Source: Pontibacter deserti (lineage in GTDB: Bacteria > Bacteroidota > Bacteroidia > Cytophagales > Hymenobacteraceae). Taken from it: a stretch of 64,000 nucleotides of DNA. How positions within the stretch are numbered: the first letter of the stretch is position 1; the number at the start of each line of letters is the position of its first letter. The translations under genes were made by a program, and so were the position numbers. The notes beneath the pieces are model-generated. The model was not told the DNA's origin. It ran no database searches and saw nothing but the letters and a program-made list of their open reading frames with translations. Location: assembly GCF_023630255.1 (NCBI RefSeq), contig NZ_JALPRS010000003.1, positions 248,001 to 312,000 on the forward strand. Reading direction: 5' to 3'. Shown here one piece after another: positions 1 through 7,986 of this stretch.

Positions 1-3
1 ATT

Positions 4-42
4 AAAAACGCCACCCTCTATATAGCGAGCGGTGGCGTTTTT
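4..42. terminator. Bidirectional intrinsic terminator
   Basis: A perfect 12-bp inverted repeat (arms 4-15 and 31-42) with a 15-nt loop. It has an A run on the left and a T run on the right, so it can stop transcription in either direction. It probably ends a gene lying just outside the left edge of the window. Positions 43-128 hold nothing else I can identify. Confidence 0.8.
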
Positions 43-128
43 AATTTATTCTGTTATACTTCCGTGGTCCGGTATGTAGCAGTAAACAATTATTCACCGT
101 CAGGTTAATATTATATTGTTGTATTTTA

Positions 129-136
129 TAGTTTTG
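129..136 (+). promoter_or_regulatory. Candidate -7 promoter element, acyl-CoA dehydrogenase
   Basis: The octamer TAGTTTTG matches the Bacteroidota -7 consensus TAnnTTTG and lies 45 nt before the acyl-CoA dehydrogenase start. No TTG is seen at the expected 19-21 nt upstream, so only half the promoter is supported. Confidence 0.4.
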
Positions 137-180
137 CACCCGAAAAGTTATCGTTTTATCATAGTCAATACATACATTAT

Positions 181-1320
181 ATGAACTTTCAGTTAACAGA
201 AGAACACCTGGCTGTGCAGGAAGCTGCCCGCGAATTTGCCCAGACAGAATTATTACCTGGTGTAATTGAGCGCGATGAGCACCAGAAATTTCCGGCAGAG
301 CAAATCAAGAAAATGGGTGAGCTTGGCTTCCTTGGTATGATGGTAGACCCGAAGTACGGCGGCGGCGGTATGGACACCATCTCTTATGTACTGGCTATGG
401 AAGAGATCTCTAAAGTAGATGCTTCTGCTTCTGTTGTAATGTCTGTTAACAACTCGCTTGTTTGCTGGGGCCTTGAGAAGTATGGTAACGAAGAGCAAAA
501 GCAGAAATACCTGACGCGTCTTGCTACAGGTGAGATCATCGGAGCATTCTGTTTATCAGAGCCGGAAGCTGGTTCTGATGCTACTTCACAGCGTACTACA
601 GCCATTGATATGGGCGACCACTACCTGCTGAACGGAACAAAGAACTGGATCACGAACGGTAGTACTGCATCGGTATACCTAGTAATCGCTCAGACAGACG
701 TGGCCAAAGGTCACCGTGGTATCAATGCGCTTATTGTTGAGCGTGGCATGGAAGGCTTCGAGATTGGTCCGAAAGAAAATAAATTAGGTATCCGTGGCTC
801 TGATACACATTCTTTGATGTTTACAGACGTTAAGGTGCCAAAAGAAAACCGCATAGGTGAAGATGGCTTCGGCTTTAAGTTCGCTATGTCTACGCTGGCA
901 GGTGGCCGTATTGGTATTGCTTCGCAGGCATTAGGTATAGCATCAGGTGCTTACGAGCTGGCAGTTAAATATTCGAAAGAGCGCAAGGCATTTGGTGTAG
1001 AGATCGCGAAGCACCAGGCTATCCAGTTTAAGCTGGCTGATATGGCTACAAATATCGAGGCTGCACGTCTGCTTTGCTTACAGGCTGCTTACGATAAAGA
1101 CTCTCATGCTGACTATGGTAAGTCTGGCGCTATGGCAAAACTTTTTGCATCAAAAGTGGCGATGGATACAACTATAGAAGCAGTTCAGGTGCATGGTGGT
1201 TACGGTTTCGTGAAAGAGTACCATGTGGAGCGTTTAATGCGCGATGCAAAAATTACACAGATATACGAAGGCACTTCTGAGATACAGAAAATAGTAATTT
1301 CGAGAGAACTGCTAAAGTAG
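181..1320 (+). CDS. Acyl-CoA dehydrogenase (short/medium chain type)
   Basis: FAD enzyme that introduces the alpha-beta double bond into acyl-CoA thioesters, the first step of beta-oxidation, passing electrons to ETF. The 379-aa length is typical. The N-terminal all-alpha domain is followed by the FAD/substrate signature CLSEPEAGSDA near residue 123 and WITNG near 155. The C-terminal helical domain has RKAFG, the QVHGGYG motif and IYEGTSEIQ, where Glu363 sits at the position of the catalytic base in butyryl-CoA dehydrogenases. The ATG start is at the natural N-terminus. The gene stands alone; a thiolase for the same pathway lies at 14541. Exact chain-length preference cannot be read from sequence; an isobutyryl- or glutaryl-CoA dehydrogenase role is possible. 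Confidence 0.95.
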   Translation: MNFQLTEEHLAVQEAAREFAQTELLPGVIERDEHQKFPAEQIKKMGELGFLGMMVDPKYGGGGMDTISYVLAMEEISKVDASASVVMSVNNSLVCWGLEKYGNEEQKQKYLTRLATGEIIGAFCLSEPEAGSDATSQRTTAIDMGDHYLLNGTKNWITNGSTASVYLVIAQTDVAKGHRGINALIVERGMEGFEIGPKENKLGIRGSDTHSLMFTDVKVPKENRIGEDGFGFKFAMSTLAGGRIGIASQALGIASGAYELAVKYSKERKAFGVEIAKHQAIQFKLADMATNIEAARLLCLQAAYDKDSHADYGKSGAMAKLFASKVAMDTTIEAVQVHGGYGFVKEYHVERLMRDAKITQIYEGTSEIQKIVISRELLK

Positions 1321-1380
1321 AATTGCCTGTAAAAATGTGTTTCTGTGCAGCTTAGGCTATTTATAGGTTTTCTCGAATTA

Positions 1381-1404
1381 AAATTTAATTTTTAAATTTA
1401 ATTT
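1381..1404. repeat. AT-rich direct repeat before AraC-type gene
   Basis: The 11-mer AAATTTAATTT occurs twice (1381-1391 and 1394-1404), 13 bp apart, about 80 nt before the AraC-type regulator. AraC proteins often bind direct repeats, so this may be an operator. Low complexity makes chance a serious alternative. Confidence 0.3.
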
Positions 1405-1480
1405 GAATTTTATAAAGATTAGTCTTAGCTTTAAGCCATAATTAACGGGTTTATAGTATAAAAAGTTAGTTGGTTACACA

Positions 1481-2404
1481 ATGGAAGATTACAATAAAAT
1501 TATTGAATCGCTTGGGGTGCGGTTCATTAAGGCTAAGAATCTGGTGTTGCAGCAACCATTTACGGTTCGCAACTACTATGATGTTGGCAACAACCTGATA
1601 CTGCTCCACAAGGGGAGTATAATTTACGGCGATGAGGAGCAACAGGTAGAAGAAGGGGAGCTGCTGTTTATTCCGGGAGGCCGAAGCACGCGTGTAAGGT
1701 ATGGCTCTGGTGAAGGTAAGGTAATCTCTAACGACGACCTGATCACTAACAAAGAGAAATTCTTTAAGAACAACAGCGACCTTGACCTGATTGGTGATGC
1801 GGAAGAAAGCCACAGCTTTGTGAGCTTCGAAGCAAAAGTGTTCGATTCAGTTAACTTCTTTGCATCCCTGGATGTGCCTGCGTTCCTGATCTCAGGAAAC
1901 AACAAGCTGGCTAACCTGGTGATCAAAGTGGTAGAAGAGAGCATGCAGGACCTGCCAGGTAAAGAACGTTTGATCAATATCTACACTGAAAACATCGTAG
2001 TAGAGATCGTGCGTCACATACTTCGTAACAGAATGTTTGTGGAGCAGCTGGCAACCAACAGCACGTACTTTAAAGATCCACGCCTCATAGATCTGTTCAA
2101 CTACATTAAGGAGAACTTAGGTGGCGATTTATCAAACAAGGTGCTTTCTAACGTTGCGAACGTATCTGAGGATTATGTAGGGCAGTACTTCAAAATGCTG
2201 ACAGGTATAAACCCTCAGGATTACATCGAGTACCAGCGTATGGAGCGTGCCGTGTTCTTACTTAGAACTACTAAGAAGAGCATCCGTGAGATCGGTAAAG
2301 AAGTTGGTTACAAAGATACCGCTTACTTCTGCCGTCGCTTTAAGATGATGTTCGGTATTCCTGCCGGTAAGATGCGTCGTCGCGAATCAGCGATGAATAT
2401 CTAA
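1481..2404 (+). CDS. AraC family transcriptional regulator
   Basis: Predicted DNA-binding regulator, 307 aa. The N-terminal half contains a cupin-like sensor segment (a GD..EQQVEEGELLFIPGG stretch around residues 48-67). The last ~100 residues form the two-HTH AraC/XylS domain: LSNVANVSEDYVGQYFKM, then IREIGKEVGYKDTAYFCRRF and FGIPAGKMRRR. The ligand is unknown. It overlaps the 3' end of the opposite-strand GGGP synthase by 18 bp, and its own terminator lies inside that gene. The direct repeat at 1381-1404 could be an autoregulatory site. Nothing nearby shows what it controls. Confidence 0.9.
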   Translation: MEDYNKIIESLGVRFIKAKNLVLQQPFTVRNYYDVGNNLILLHKGSIIYGDEEQQVEEGELLFIPGGRSTRVRYGSGEGKVISNDDLITNKEKFFKNNSDLDLIGDAEESHSFVSFEAKVFDSVNFFASLDVPAFLISGNNKLANLVIKVVEESMQDLPGKERLINIYTENIVVEIVRHILRNRMFVEQLATNSTYFKDPRLIDLFNYIKENLGGDLSNKVLSNVANVSEDYVGQYFKMLTGINPQDYIEYQRMERAVFLLRTTKKSIREIGKEVGYKDTAYFCRRFKMMFGIPAGKMRRRESAMNI

Positions 2405-3154
2405 GGCAGGATTATAAGAATTAACTACTGAAGAAACCTCGGCCAGAAAGCCGGGGTTTTTTTCTATATGGTTACCAACCACAATTACATCCGCACCTGC
2501 TTCTAAAGCTGCCTTTGCTTTTTCTACAGTATTAATGCCACCGCCAACTATAACCGGCACATCTACAGCCTCGCGTACAGCAGAAATCATTTCAGCGCTT
2601 ATTGGTTTTGCTGCGCCGCTGCCACCATCCAGGTAAATATACTTTAGCCCAAGCAATTCGCCGGCCATAGCGGTGCAGGTGGCAATGGCAGGCTTATCGT
2701 AAGGTATAGGTGTGGTGCCGCTCATGTAAGATGCCGTAGTCTGTCGGCCACAATCTACAAGCATATAACCTGTAGGATAAACCTGTAACTGGCTTGCTTT
2801 AAGTATAGGTGAGGAAAGTACGTGCTGGCCGATCAGGAATTCAGGGTTGCGGCCTGAAATAAGAGAAAGCAACAGTATGCCATCTGCCTGTTTATCGATG
2901 TGCAAACTGTTGCTTGGGAAAAGTATAACCGGAATCTGGCTATGCTGTTTTATTAACTGTATGATACTTGCCTGGTTATCTGTGGTAATCAGGCTGCCAC
3001 CCACAAAGAAAAAATCGACGTGGCTGGCTTCGCTCATGTGCAGCAGTTGCAGACATCTTGCCTCATCCAGGTTATCCGGGTCTAGCAAAACGGCAAAATG
3101 TTTTCTGCCTGTACTTTTGGGCTGCTGCTTTTCGCGAAAGTTATTAAATGGCAT
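2387..3154 (-). CDS. Geranylgeranylglyceryl phosphate synthase (PcrB-like)
   Basis: TIM-barrel prenyltransferase that joins a polyprenyl diphosphate to glycerol-1-phosphate by an ether bond, the first committed step of archaeal-type lipids; a bacterial clade exists in Bacteroidota. Visible motifs are the Mg/substrate loop LLDPDN near the N-terminus, FFVGGS, IYLDGGSGA, VIVGGGI and ADVIVVGN, which line the phosphate pocket. I use the ATG at 3154 (255 aa) because the 39 residues before it in the open frame lack family similarity and overlap the upstream gene. It is the last gene of a three-gene minus-strand operon, overlapping the previous gene by 11 bp. The chain length of the prenyl substrate and the downstream lipid are unknown. 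Confidence 0.9.
   Translation of the reverse strand: MPFNNFREKQQPKSTGRKHFAVLLDPDNLDEARCLQLLHMSEASHVDFFFVGGSLITTDNQASIIQLIKQHSQIPVILFPSNSLHIDKQADGILLLSLISGRNPEFLIGQHVLSSPILKASQLQVYPTGYMLVDCGRQTTASYMSGTTPIPYDKPAIATCTAMAGELLGLKYIYLDGGSGAAKPISAEMISAVREAVDVPVIVGGGINTVEKAKAALEAGADVIVVGNHIEKNPGFLAEVSSVVNSYNPALDIHR
2434..2463 (+). terminator. Intrinsic terminator of the AraC-type gene
   Basis: A 10-bp stem (2434-2443 with 2450-2459, one G-T pair), 6-nt loop and seven T residues follow the AraC-type stop codon by 30 nt. The hairpin lies entirely within the coding sequence of the opposite GGGP synthase gene, where it encodes residues KNPGFLAEV. Confidence 0.85.
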
Positions 3155-3743
3155 GCTTTTCTGAGGCGCTTTGTACAACTGGGTCTGCCTGAGTGGCAGG
3201 AACAGCTTTTTCTGCAATATCGTTATTTTCAGGTTGAGATTGCATGCGCTCTGCTGCCTTTTTAGCCACATAAGCTACCAGTAGTGCAACGCCCTCCATT
3301 GCTAGTGTGCGTGCATACTCCGATTTAATAAGTTTCTGTACTAAGCCTGGCCCGTTTCTCTGTTTCTTTTGCTGCCTTTTGGTCTCTTTTTTACCATAAG
3401 CCGGAGCTACAATTTGCTCAGCATTAAAATCTGTAACAGTGGTATGGGTTATAGGGTCATAGTCAGGTATGGGGTGCGATACAGGTATAGTTCCGGTAGC
3501 GGCCTGTTTGCCTTTTTTAGCTTTAGCTACTGTACGGGCTTTTTTTTTACTACCAGTAAACATACGCTTCAGTAAATAACCAGCCAGAATTACGCCGCCG
3601 GCCATAGCTACTTTTTTGCCTATTTCCTGCCCCTGGCTTTTGATCTGTTCTACATCGCCCATCAAAGCATTTTTATACTCTTCCTTCTGACGCTCCAGGA
3701 ACTCGCGCTGGCTATCGAACAATGGATTGTTAAGGTCGCTCAT
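3144..3743 (-). CDS. Unknown membrane-associated protein, YtxH/holin-operon type
   Basis: I do not recognise a family with certainty. The 199-aa product has a charged N-terminal helix (residues 1-40, rich in E, Q and K), a hydrophobic stretch VAMAGGVILAGYLL (about 45-58), a long Lys/Ala-rich basic linker, and a second weakly hydrophobic helix MEGVALLVAYVA near residue 150, followed by an acidic tail. This suggests a membrane-anchored or peripheral protein. Its start codon overlaps the stop of the holin-like gene (ATGA at 3740-3743), and its 3' end overlaps the GGGP synthase start by 11 bp, so the three are very likely translated together. Confidence 0.75.
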   Translation of the reverse strand: MSDLNNPLFDSQREFLERQKEEYKNALMGDVEQIKSQGQEIGKKVAMAGGVILAGYLLKRMFTGSKKKARTVAKAKKGKQAATGTIPVSHPIPDYDPITHTTVTDFNAEQIVAPAYGKKETKRQQKKQRNGPGLVQKLIKSEYARTLAMEGVALLVAYVAKKAAERMQSQPENNDIAEKAVPATQADPVVQSASEKHAI

Positions 3744-4132
3744 ATAGATTTTTCTCTTTTATCTGTCTTGTAAATTGTATTGTCAAATGTTTTATCAGCT
3801 ACGCCCTGGAACATCTTTTTATCTAAGCCAACTACAAGTATAACCAACAGCACAACATAAAATAAGGCAATGATACCGAAGCCCCAAAACGTACTGTCGA
3901 GGAGGTGGTTTAACAGCAGGCCCAGGAAAATATTTACAAAAATAAGGCACATAAAACCTACTAAACCCAATAGTACGCCATGTACAATTCCTACAAACGA
4001 AGACTTTATCTTCTCTTGAACCTCTAATCGTATAATATCAATACGCGTATCGATATATCCCATCAGGTTCTCGATAATATGCGTATTTTTTTCTTTTGTG
4101 CCGTTGTCTTGCATAGCCATAGTTTTTAGCAT
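3740..4132 (-). CDS. Phage-holin-family-like (holin-X superfamily) membrane protein
   Basis: Small membrane protein of 130 aa: a soluble N-terminal helix (residues 20-45), then two transmembrane segments (about 47-72 and 82-105) and a short basic C-terminus. This matches the chromosomal holin superfamily III/holin-X pattern, which in non-phage settings is a membrane protein of unknown function; no lysis genes are near. The start may be Met1, Met5 or Met7. It is the first gene of the operon ending in GGGP synthase, which hints at a membrane-related role. Confidence 0.8.
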   Translation of the reverse strand: MLKTMAMQDNGTKEKNTHIIENLMGYIDTRIDIIRLEVQEKIKSSFVGIVHGVLLGLVGFMCLIFVNIFLGLLLNHLLDSTFWGFGIIALFYVVLLVILVVGLDKKMFQGVADKTFDNTIYKTDKREKSI

Positions 4133-4272
4133 TTTTTTGTTGCTTACCCTGTATACGCAGGTGTATTCAAATATTTACGTAAAGTATAATTACATTGCTA
4201 CCTAATATACATTTATGTCGGAAAAGTGTTGTAGTTACCTTTAATAGGAGTTAGTTTTTTAGCAAAGTTATC

Positions 4273-5367
4273 TTGGACCAAACCTTTTATACCGTACTTG
4301 GCATTAGCCCGGCTGCCACGCAGCAGGAGGTGAAGCATGCGTATAAAAAACTGGCTGTTAAATACCACCCTGATAAAAACCCCGGTAACAAACAAGCTGA
4401 AGATAAATTCAAGCTGATAAATACGGCCTATCAGACTTTATCTAACCCCGGCAAACGAGCCCGCTACGACCTTAAACTGCAGTACCTGCGCGAGCGGCAA
4501 CGTGTGGTGCAGCAATACCAGCCATACTATAACGAGCGGTACCGCTATACCCGAGAGCCGGCGCCTGTGTCGGAGCGTTATTACCGCACCATCCGCACAC
4601 AAGAGCGCAAGTTCTCGCGCAAAGACCTGTACATTACCATTGCTTTTGTAAGTGGTATCCTGCTTTTTAGTTTGCTGCTGAAAGTGGTGATGGACCATAT
4701 AGCAGGAGAAGACAAGTATAAAACAGCTTTAAGTTATATAAAAGATGGAAAGTACAGTAGTGCACACCGCCTGCTTTCGGATGCGATAGATTTTAAGCCG
4801 CAACACGCTGCTGCTTACAAAGAAAGGGGGCGGCTGGAGCTAAACGTGTTTGAAGATTATGAAGCCGCTCTCGAAGATTTTAACCAGGTGATAGCACTTG
4901 ATAAAAAGCCATCGGCAGAAGTATATTTTATGCGGGGAGTCAGCAAGCAGCATTTATCGAGTTACCTGCAAGCCGAAACAGACCTGAATCAGGCTATACA
5001 ATTAAACCAGAAACTATGGGATGCTTACCTGGCACGCGGTGAAGTGCGCCTCTTTTATCTGCAGAAGTATAAACCGGCTCTAAGCGACCTGTCTACCTAC
5101 CTGCGGTATGGTACTGCCAAAGACAAACGTATAGCTGCGCTTACGTATCGTGGGTTTGGGTACTATAAAATCGAAGCCTGGAAGCTATCGGAGCATGACT
5201 ACCGGCGTGCGCTGGCAATGGATAAGGAAAACGGGCGCGTACATTATTTAATGGGCCGTACAAAGATAGAGCTGCAGGAGCCAGATTCGGCATGCTTCTA
5301 CTTTAACAAAGCTTATGAGTTAGGTTATTCAGCTGCGCTGCTGGAGTTGCGGGCTAATTGTTATTAG
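4273..5367 (+). CDS. Membrane J-domain protein with C-terminal TPR repeats
   Basis: An Hsp70 co-chaperone-like protein, 364 aa. The J domain covers residues 4-67 with the HPD tripeptide at 32-34. It is followed by an Arg/Tyr-rich linker (70-117), one transmembrane helix (about 119-140) and at least five TPR units (147-360). The J domain should be cytoplasmic and the TPR part periplasmic. The glycine-rich and zinc-finger regions of classical DnaJ are absent, so this is a type III J protein. The start is TTG at 4273; no ATG exists that would keep the J domain whole. It converges with the minus-strand gene at 5378, with 10 nt between them. Its client is unknown. Confidence 0.88.
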   Translation: MDQTFYTVLGISPAATQQEVKHAYKKLAVKYHPDKNPGNKQAEDKFKLINTAYQTLSNPGKRARYDLKLQYLRERQRVVQQYQPYYNERYRYTREPAPVSERYYRTIRTQERKFSRKDLYITIAFVSGILLFSLLLKVVMDHIAGEDKYKTALSYIKDGKYSSAHRLLSDAIDFKPQHAAAYKERGRLELNVFEDYEAALEDFNQVIALDKKPSAEVYFMRGVSKQHLSSYLQAETDLNQAIQLNQKLWDAYLARGEVRLFYLQKYKPALSDLSTYLRYGTAKDKRIAALTYRGFGYYKIEAWKLSEHDYRRALAMDKENGRVHYLMGRTKIELQEPDSACFYFNKAYELGYSAALLELRANCY

Positions 5368-5377
5368 CTATAGTTTT

Positions 5378-5890
5378 TTATTCTTCAAGCTGAGGCTGGT
5401 AATATTTTACAATCTTGTTTACTCTTGGCTGAATAAACCAAATAGTAAAAGGCCAGAAAATAAAGCCTATAGCAAGAGGCAGATACTCTCCAAAATCAAC
5501 ATTTCTGTTAAGCTCTATATATTTAAGTAGCCGGGCGGGAAAAGCAATGGTATAAAAAGCAGCATAAATCAAGTAAAAAATAGGTAGTGCCTTCCAGCCT
5601 GTAACATGTAAGCTATTATTGCTCAGCAGAATAGTAGCCGCAACTATAGCTGCGGCATAAATAAAACCATTAACCATAAACAGGTTATAGTTAAGAGAAA
5701 TGCCTTTGGGAAGAAAATCGTAAAGGTAGTGTCCGTAAACCATCAGAATAGCTAAGTTTAGCAAAAGGCCGATTAGCGACACAGCTTTATTCAACTCATC
5801 ATGCTCCTCTATTTCAAAGTTTCCAATCAGCATGATAAACATCAGTCTTAGAAAGACTTGCCAGTGCTTTAAGTATAAAAGGTGCTTCAT
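5378..5890 (-). CDS. Unknown multi-pass membrane protein
   Basis: A 170-aa hydrophobic protein with about four to five transmembrane segments (roughly 9-24, 37-60, 72-92, 103-122, 133-155) and a short charged tail. A WPFTIWFIQPRVNK stretch near residue 146 is the most distinctive part. I do not recognise a named family. The ATG start follows the 62-aa gene upstream by 12 nt, so the two are probably one transcript. Confidence 0.75.
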   Translation of the reverse strand: MKHLLYLKHWQVFLRLMFIMLIGNFEIEEHDELNKAVSLIGLLLNLAILMVYGHYLYDFLPKGISLNYNLFMVNGFIYAAAIVAATILLSNNSLHVTGWKALPIFYLIYAAFYTIAFPARLLKYIELNRNVDFGEYLPLAIGFIFWPFTIWFIQPRVNKIVKYYQPQLEE

Positions 5891-5902
5891 AGCTGATCAA
5901 TT

Positions 5903-6091
5903 CTATAGTTTGTTCGCTGTTAACACCTGCTTATACTTGCGTTTATAGCGCCTGTGCTGGTACCAGAAAAAGATAGTGATAGCCGGATGAAGTATAACAA
6001 ATAAGATCACATTCAGCTGCTGGTAAGTAATGCCTAACACATTTGCGCCGACCTGCATCAGCTTCACACAAATCCAGAAAATTGTATCCAT
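5903..6091 (-). CDS. Small unknown membrane protein
   Basis: A 62-aa protein with one or two hydrophobic segments (residues 5-20 and 26-43) followed by a strongly basic tail with HRRYKRKYK. The basic tail suggests the C-terminus stays in the cytoplasm. The next gene begins 12 nt downstream and also encodes a membrane protein, so they may work together. No known family is evident. Confidence 0.6.
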   Translation of the reverse strand: MDTIFWICVKLMQVGANVLGITYQQLNVILFVILHPAITIFFWYQHRRYKRKYKQVLTANKL

Positions 6092-6110
6092 AGTTTATAA
6101 ACAGGTATAA

Positions 6111-6147
6111 CTGCATCTAAAAACTAAAAGCTATAGTATAGATGCAG
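6111..6147. repeat. Inverted repeat before the small membrane-protein operon
   Basis: Perfect 9-bp arms CTGCATCTA (6111-6119) and TAGATGCAG (6139-6147), with a 19-nt loop, sit 20 nt upstream of the 62-aa gene's start on the minus strand. There is no T run, so it is not an obvious terminator; a leader hairpin or operator is possible. The rest of 6148-6230 is AT-rich and contains a copy of AACTATAGTT at 6189-6198. Confidence 0.35.
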
Positions 6148-6232
6148 TAACAAGATAGGAAAAAAGATAAAGCGTAGAATAAAGGACAAACTATAGTTGG
6201 GCAACTATAAAACTGAGAAGCTATAAAAACAA

Positions 6233-6262
6233 AAAACCCTTGCCATTTCTGACAAGGGTTTT
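6233..6262 (-). terminator. Terminator of tRNA-Phe
   Basis: Hairpin with arms AAACCCTTG (6234-6242) and CAAGGGTTT (6253-6261), followed on the minus strand by a T-rich run. It lies just past the 3' end of the tRNA. Confidence 0.8.
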
Positions 6263-6266
6263 GCTG

Positions 6267-6339
6267 TGGTGATGATTGGAATCGAACCAACGACACAAGG
6301 ATTTTCAGTCCTTTGCTCTACCAACTGAGCTACATCACC
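6267..6339 (-). tRNA. tRNA-Phe (GAA)
   Basis: A 73-nt cloverleaf on the minus strand. The acceptor arms GGTGATG and CATCACC pair fully, the discriminator is A, the T arm has GGTTCGATTCC and the anticodon loop reads CTGAAAA, giving GAA. The terminal CCA is not encoded. A promoter with exact 19-nt spacing lies upstream and a terminator follows, so it is a single-gene unit. Confidence 0.97.
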
Positions 6340-6374
6340 AGCTCTGTTGTGTCACCCTTTTCCGTAAGGGTATG

Positions 6375-6405
6375 CAAAAGTAGCAACTAACTTTTAAGTA
6401 GCAAA
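6375..6405 (-). promoter_or_regulatory. Promoter of tRNA-Phe
   Basis: On the minus strand TTTG (6405-6402), a 19-nt spacer, then TACTTTTG (6382-6375). This is the full Bacteroidota housekeeping promoter form, ending 36 nt before the mature tRNA. Confidence 0.75.
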
Positions 6406-6507
6406 CATTCCGGCTAAAAAAATTTTAAAAAAGGCCTATATATGCGTTTGTTCTTATTAAACTACTATCTTTATCTATAAATTGGTATGTATAACGAATA
6501 AATTACC

Positions 6508-7881
6508 GTGATAGGAATTTCAAACATTATCTTCCTGATTGTGGCAGCCATAGGCATTGGCCTGTTTGTTTGGCAGATCCGCAAAATCCGTAAAAACGTG
6601 CTCATGGGCCGCGACCTTGTATTAGAGGACAACCCATCGGAGCGTATCAATAAAACATTGCTGGTAGCTTTCGGGCAGCAGAAAATGTTTAAGCGCATGT
6701 TGCCGGCTATACTTCACTTGTTTGTGTATGTAGGTTTCCTGGTGATCAACATTGAGGTGCTGGAGATCCTGATAGATGGTATCTTTGGTACGCACCGCGT
6801 GTTGGGCTTTATGGGGCCAGTTTATGACGGCCTGATGGCAGTGAACGAGATACTGGCTGCATTGGTAATTATTGCCTGCGTGATGTTCTTATGGAGACGT
6901 AATGTAACACGCGTGCCGCGCCTGGCAACTGGTGTAGAAATGCGTGCATGGCCCAGAATGGATGCAAACGTTATCCTGATCACGGAGATCGTGCTGATGT
7001 TTGCGCTGTTTGCCTTTAACATAGCCGACCTGAAACTGGCAGAACTGAATGGACAGGAGTTGGCTGGCGCTTTTCCGGTAAGCCAACTGTTTGTAAATGC
7101 TTTTGGCTCTGATGCCGGTACGCTGGCAACTATAGCTTCAGTGGGTTGGTGGATACACATCATTGGTATTTTGGCTTTTATGAACTACCTGCCAAGCTCC
7201 AAGCACTTTCACATCATCATGGCTTTCCCGAACGTGTACTACTCTAAGTTGGTGCCAAAAGGCAAATTTACAACCAACCCGGCTATCACCCACGAAATTA
7301 AAGCCATGCTAGACCCAAGCTACCAGCCACCGGCACCGGAAGTAGATGCGGAAGGCAACCCGGTAATGCAGCGCTTTGGTGCAAAAGACGTGGAAGACCT
7401 GACCTGGAAGCAACTGATGGACGCTTATACTTGTACGGAGTGTGGTCGCTGTACTTCTGTGTGCCCGGCTAACATTACAGGCAAGTTGCTTTCACCGCGT
7501 AAGATTGTGATGGATACCCGCGACCGTATGGAAGAAAAAGGGGAGCACCCGGCTATCTTCAGGCCAAACCATTACAAAGAGATGGGCGTGGAGCGTGTAG
7601 AGACAACAGAAGAAAAGACCCTGTTGCGTGGTTATATTACACCGGAAGAGCTATGGGCTTGTACTACCTGCAACGCCTGCGTAGAGTCCTGCCCGGTTAA
7701 TATAGACCAGCTTTCTACGATCATGGACCTGCGCCGCTACCTGGTGCTGGAAGAGTCTGCTGCGCCGGCTTCGCTTAATGCCATGTTCACCAACATCGAG
7801 AACAACGGTGCTCCTTGGGCATTTCCGGCATCCGACCGCTTTAACTGGGCCGACGAACTATACTTACCAAGCAAAAACTAG
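6508..7881 (+). CDS. Membrane 4Fe-4S ferredoxin-type reductase subunit (HdrC/NarI-like)
   Basis: Predicted respiratory or electron-transfer component, 457 aa. The N-terminal half has about five transmembrane helices (residues 3-23, 70-95, 112-128, 156-173, 208-228) in the manner of a NarI/HdrE-type membrane module. The C-terminal half carries two 4Fe-4S motifs, CTECGRCTSVCP near residue 311 and CTTCNACVESCP near 390, as in heterodisulfide-reductase C and glycolate-oxidase iron-sulfur subunits. The start is GTG at 6508, and hydrophobic sequence begins at once. The CCG-domain gene follows at 7987 and is its probable partner. The electron donor and acceptor are unknown; menaquinone is an inference. 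Confidence 0.85.
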   Translation: MIGISNIIFLIVAAIGIGLFVWQIRKIRKNVLMGRDLVLEDNPSERINKTLLVAFGQQKMFKRMLPAILHLFVYVGFLVINIEVLEILIDGIFGTHRVLGFMGPVYDGLMAVNEILAALVIIACVMFLWRRNVTRVPRLATGVEMRAWPRMDANVILITEIVLMFALFAFNIADLKLAELNGQELAGAFPVSQLFVNAFGSDAGTLATIASVGWWIHIIGILAFMNYLPSSKHFHIIMAFPNVYYSKLVPKGKFTTNPAITHEIKAMLDPSYQPPAPEVDAEGNPVMQRFGAKDVEDLTWKQLMDAYTCTECGRCTSVCPANITGKLLSPRKIVMDTRDRMEEKGEHPAIFRPNHYKEMGVERVETTEEKTLLRGYITPEELWACTTCNACVESCPVNIDQLSTIMDLRRYLVLEESAAPASLNAMFTNIENNGAPWAFPASDRFNWADELYLPSKN

Positions 7882-7986
7882 ACAAAAGAAATTTTAGATA
7901 AAGAAAATAAGTCATTGGATGCAGGAATAGATTATCAATTTCTTTGTCTTTTGTCAAATTGTCCTTTTTCGTTTACAAATACTCAG

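Noticed and set aside
2387-3271. GGGP synthase starting at 3271 (294 aa)
   Set aside because: The extra 39 residues overlap the upstream gene extensively, are not family-like, and an ATG at 3154 gives the normal N-terminus with an 11-bp overlap.
3740-4132. Prophage remnant because of a holin-like protein
   Set aside because: No other phage gene is near; this holin superfamily is common on chromosomes outside phages.
7915-7986. 24-residue N-terminal extension of the CCG-domain protein from a TTG
   Set aside because: Composition unlike the family; the ATG at 7987 fits better.
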